From Thermoplasmata archaeon (GTDB lineage: Archaea > Thermoplasmatota > Thermoplasmata > Lutacidiplasmatales > UBA184): DNA of 5,839 bases. Under the pieces are notes generated by a model that saw nothing but the letters and a program-made list of their open reading frames with translations, made no database searches and was not told the origin of the DNA. A program made the translations under genes and the position numbers. Positions 5,829 through 5,839 of the stretch are shown here, one piece after another. The stretch covers positions 1 to 5,839 of the forward strand of contig JASHXM010000196.1 in NCBI GenBank assembly GCA_030043545.1. Direction: 5' to 3'. How positions within the stretch are numbered: the stretch's first letter is position 1; every line of letters begins with the position of its first letter.

Positions 5829-5839
5829 GGCGGGGCCGG

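Overview
This is a very GC-rich chromosomal segment (clearly above 65% GC by eye, with G or C in most third codon positions) in which all six recognisable genes lie on the minus strand. It is almost certainly archaeal. The methionine adenosyltransferase is the archaeal-type enzyme, which is unrelated in length and motifs to bacterial MetK. The methylthiotransferase is of the archaeal/eukaryotic MtaB type. No start codon has a good Shine-Dalgarno sequence, and two upstream regions carry TATA-like boxes at archaeal spacing. A GC-rich relative of the Thermoplasmatota would fit, but that placement is only a guess. There are no mobile elements, CRISPR arrays, tRNA or rRNA genes that I can see.

Read in the direction of transcription (high to low coordinates), the window has three parts. 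(1) 5795-3392 is a tight three-gene operon: a GHMP-family sugar kinase of the HddA type, a GmhA-like SIS-domain sugar-phosphate isomerase, and a protein joining two CBS domains to a ParB/Srx-fold domain. Each junction is an ATGA stop/start overlap, so the three are very probably translationally coupled. The first two genes resemble the opening steps of nucleotide-activated heptose synthesis (sedoheptulose 7-phosphate to heptose 7-phosphate to heptose 1,7-bisphosphate). The phosphatase and nucleotidyltransferase steps are not in the window. The role of the third protein is not known.

(2) After a 90-base intergenic region with a candidate promoter come the archaeal S-adenosylmethionine synthetase (3301-2105) and, 17 bases after its stop, a radical-SAM tRNA methylthiotransferase (2087-822). 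The first makes SAM and the second spends it. (3) After a further 56 bases comes a membrane-anchored protein of unknown function (765 to the window edge). It has one N-terminal membrane helix, two similar helical-hairpin segments, Pro/Ala linkers and the first half of a zinc ribbon, and its C-terminus lies outside the window.

The most unusual item is the CBS-ParB/Srx protein. It has the DGHHR motif of the free-serine-kinase/ParB superfamily, but my alignment from memory puts Gln where the characterised serine kinases have a catalytic Glu. It sits in a sugar-phosphate operon, immediately upstream of the SAM synthetase gene. Its isomerase neighbour also differs from textbook GmhA at two metal-site positions. 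Together these suggest a variant sugar or small-molecule phosphate pathway rather than a copy of the bacterial heptose route. Intergenic space is minimal and no stretch longer than about 100 bases lacks a gene.
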